The notes beneath the pieces are model-generated. The model was not told where the DNA came from. It worked only from the letters and a program-made list of their open reading frames with translations, and made no database searches. A stretch of 64,000 nt of DNA from assembly GCA_015689705.1 (NCBI GenBank), contig WVSN01000006.1, positions 1-64,000 on the forward strand, read 5' to 3'. How positions within the stretch are numbered: the first letter of the stretch is position 1; the number at the start of each line of letters is the position of its first letter. The translations under genes were made by a program, and so were the position numbers. Source of the stretch: Rhodobacterales bacterium HKCCE3408. Its GTDB lineage: Bacteria > Pseudomonadota > Alphaproteobacteria > Rhodobacterales > Rhodobacteraceae. This document shows, in pieces, positions 63,522 to 64,000 of the stretch.

Positions 63522-64000
63522 CGAAACCCTGCATCATCTGCGTCGCCATCACCGGCTCCCTGCCGACGAAGGCCAACAACCCGGCGGTGCCGATCACCGT
63601 CTCCGAACAGGTGGAATCCAGCCACGAAGCCTTCGAGGCCGGCGCCACGATCGTCCACGCCCACGTGCGCAACGACGACGAGACGCCGTCTTCGGACCCC
63701 GAGAAGTTCGCGCGCCTGAAAGAAGGGCTGGAAAAGCACTGCCCGGGCCTGATCGTCCAGTTTTCCACCGGCGGACGGTCGGGCGCCGGGCAGGCGCGCG
63801 GCGGAATGCTGTCGCTGCGGCCGGACATGGCCTCGCTCTCGGTCGGATCGAACAACTTCCCGACCCGGGTCTACGAGAATCCGCCCGACCTCGTGGACTG
63901 GCTGGCGGCCGAGATGCTGCAATACGACATCAAGCCCGAGATCGAAGCCTTCGATCTCAGCCACATCCTCAAGGCCAAGGAGATGTCCGACAAGGGTCAG
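63518..64000 (+). CDS. BKACE (3-keto acid cleavage, DUF849) family enzyme, partial
   Basis: First 161 residues; the right edge cuts the gene. MTKPCIICVAITGS and the zinc-ligand HAHVR (His47, His49), with STGGRSGAG and SLSVGSNNFP, mark the BKACE family, which converts a beta-keto acid plus acetyl-CoA to acetoacetate plus another CoA thioester. Following pcaC-pcaH-pcaG, beta-ketoadipate to succinyl-CoA plus acetoacetate is the attractive guess, since no pcaIJ/pcaF is seen here. About 110-150 residues are missing. Confidence 0.88.
   Translation, partial: MTKPCIICVAITGSLPTKANNPAVPITVSEQVESSHEAFEAGATIVHAHVRNDDETPSSDPEKFARLKEGLEKHCPGLIVQFSTGGRSGAGQARGGMLSLRPDMASLSVGSNNFPTRVYENPPDLVDWLAAEMLQYDIKPEIEAFDLSHILKAKEMSDKGQ

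Overview
High-GC, densely packed DNA with alphaproteobacterial features. The glpR/glpDSTPQUV glycerol ABC operon, a TRAP transporter fusion, a DmdA-like protein, an ETC complex I (NDUFS4-like) subunit, DUF2160 and a BKACE-type enzyme beside pca genes together suggest a Rhodobacterales (Roseobacter-group) chromosome or chromid. This is inferred from gene content only. No CRISPR array, rRNA operon or complete insertion sequence was seen.

Layout. 0-4.8 kb: coiled-coil stress-type protein, SDR/LysR divergent pair, a 3' glutathione-S-transferase remnant, DmdA-like aminomethyltransferase with an Lrp regulator, and a probable tiny membrane protein. 4.8-7.1 kb: gene-poor stretch rich in inverted repeats, then a tyrosine integrase next to the 3' end of tRNA-Arg(TCT), which looks like an integrated-element junction. 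7.1-13.9 kb: housekeeping-like block (GNAT, glycosyltransferase, ETC complex I subunit, uvrB, SMR-like protein, two envelope proteins, tRNA-Ala(CGC)). 14.3-24.3 kb: glpR divergent from glpD-glpS-glpT-glpP-glpQ-glpU-glpV, with near-identical operator-like repeats beside both start regions, followed by an iron-type alcohol dehydrogenase. 24.6-25.3 kb: DUF1003 membrane protein.

25.4-32.2 kb: a LacI regulator divergent from a six-gene operon (desaturase-type diiron oxygenase, Rieske ferredoxin, PanB-like protein without the usual metal ligands, an unrecognised protein, two Gfo/Idh/MocA dehydrogenases). It resembles rhizopine moc genes in outline and is the best candidate here for an undescribed catabolic pathway. 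32.6-37.9 kb: RTX protein and a convergent three-gene secreted-protein operon led by a large HExxH protein.

38.1-48.1 kb: metal and redox block: VIT-family transporter, TPC-motif P1B ATPase, ApbE flavin transferase, PepSY/flavodoxin/reductase fusion, DUF2271 protein carrying an ApbE target motif, Asp-rich secreted protein, cytochrome b, PepSY protein, and a divergent two-component system. 48.1-51.8 kb: DJ-1/PfpI protein, ABM protein, alpha/beta hydrolase, GFA protein, LysR. 52.1-54.8 kb: TadE/TadG-like pilus-type genes and a secreted protein. 54.9-64 kb: TAXI-TRAP transporter, sulfatase-family enzyme and LysR on the minus strand, then tautomerase (minus) and pcaC-pcaH-pcaG-hydrolase-BKACE (plus). 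This looks like uptake, hydrolysis of an aromatic ester or sulfate, and protocatechuate ring cleavage. The last gene runs off the window.
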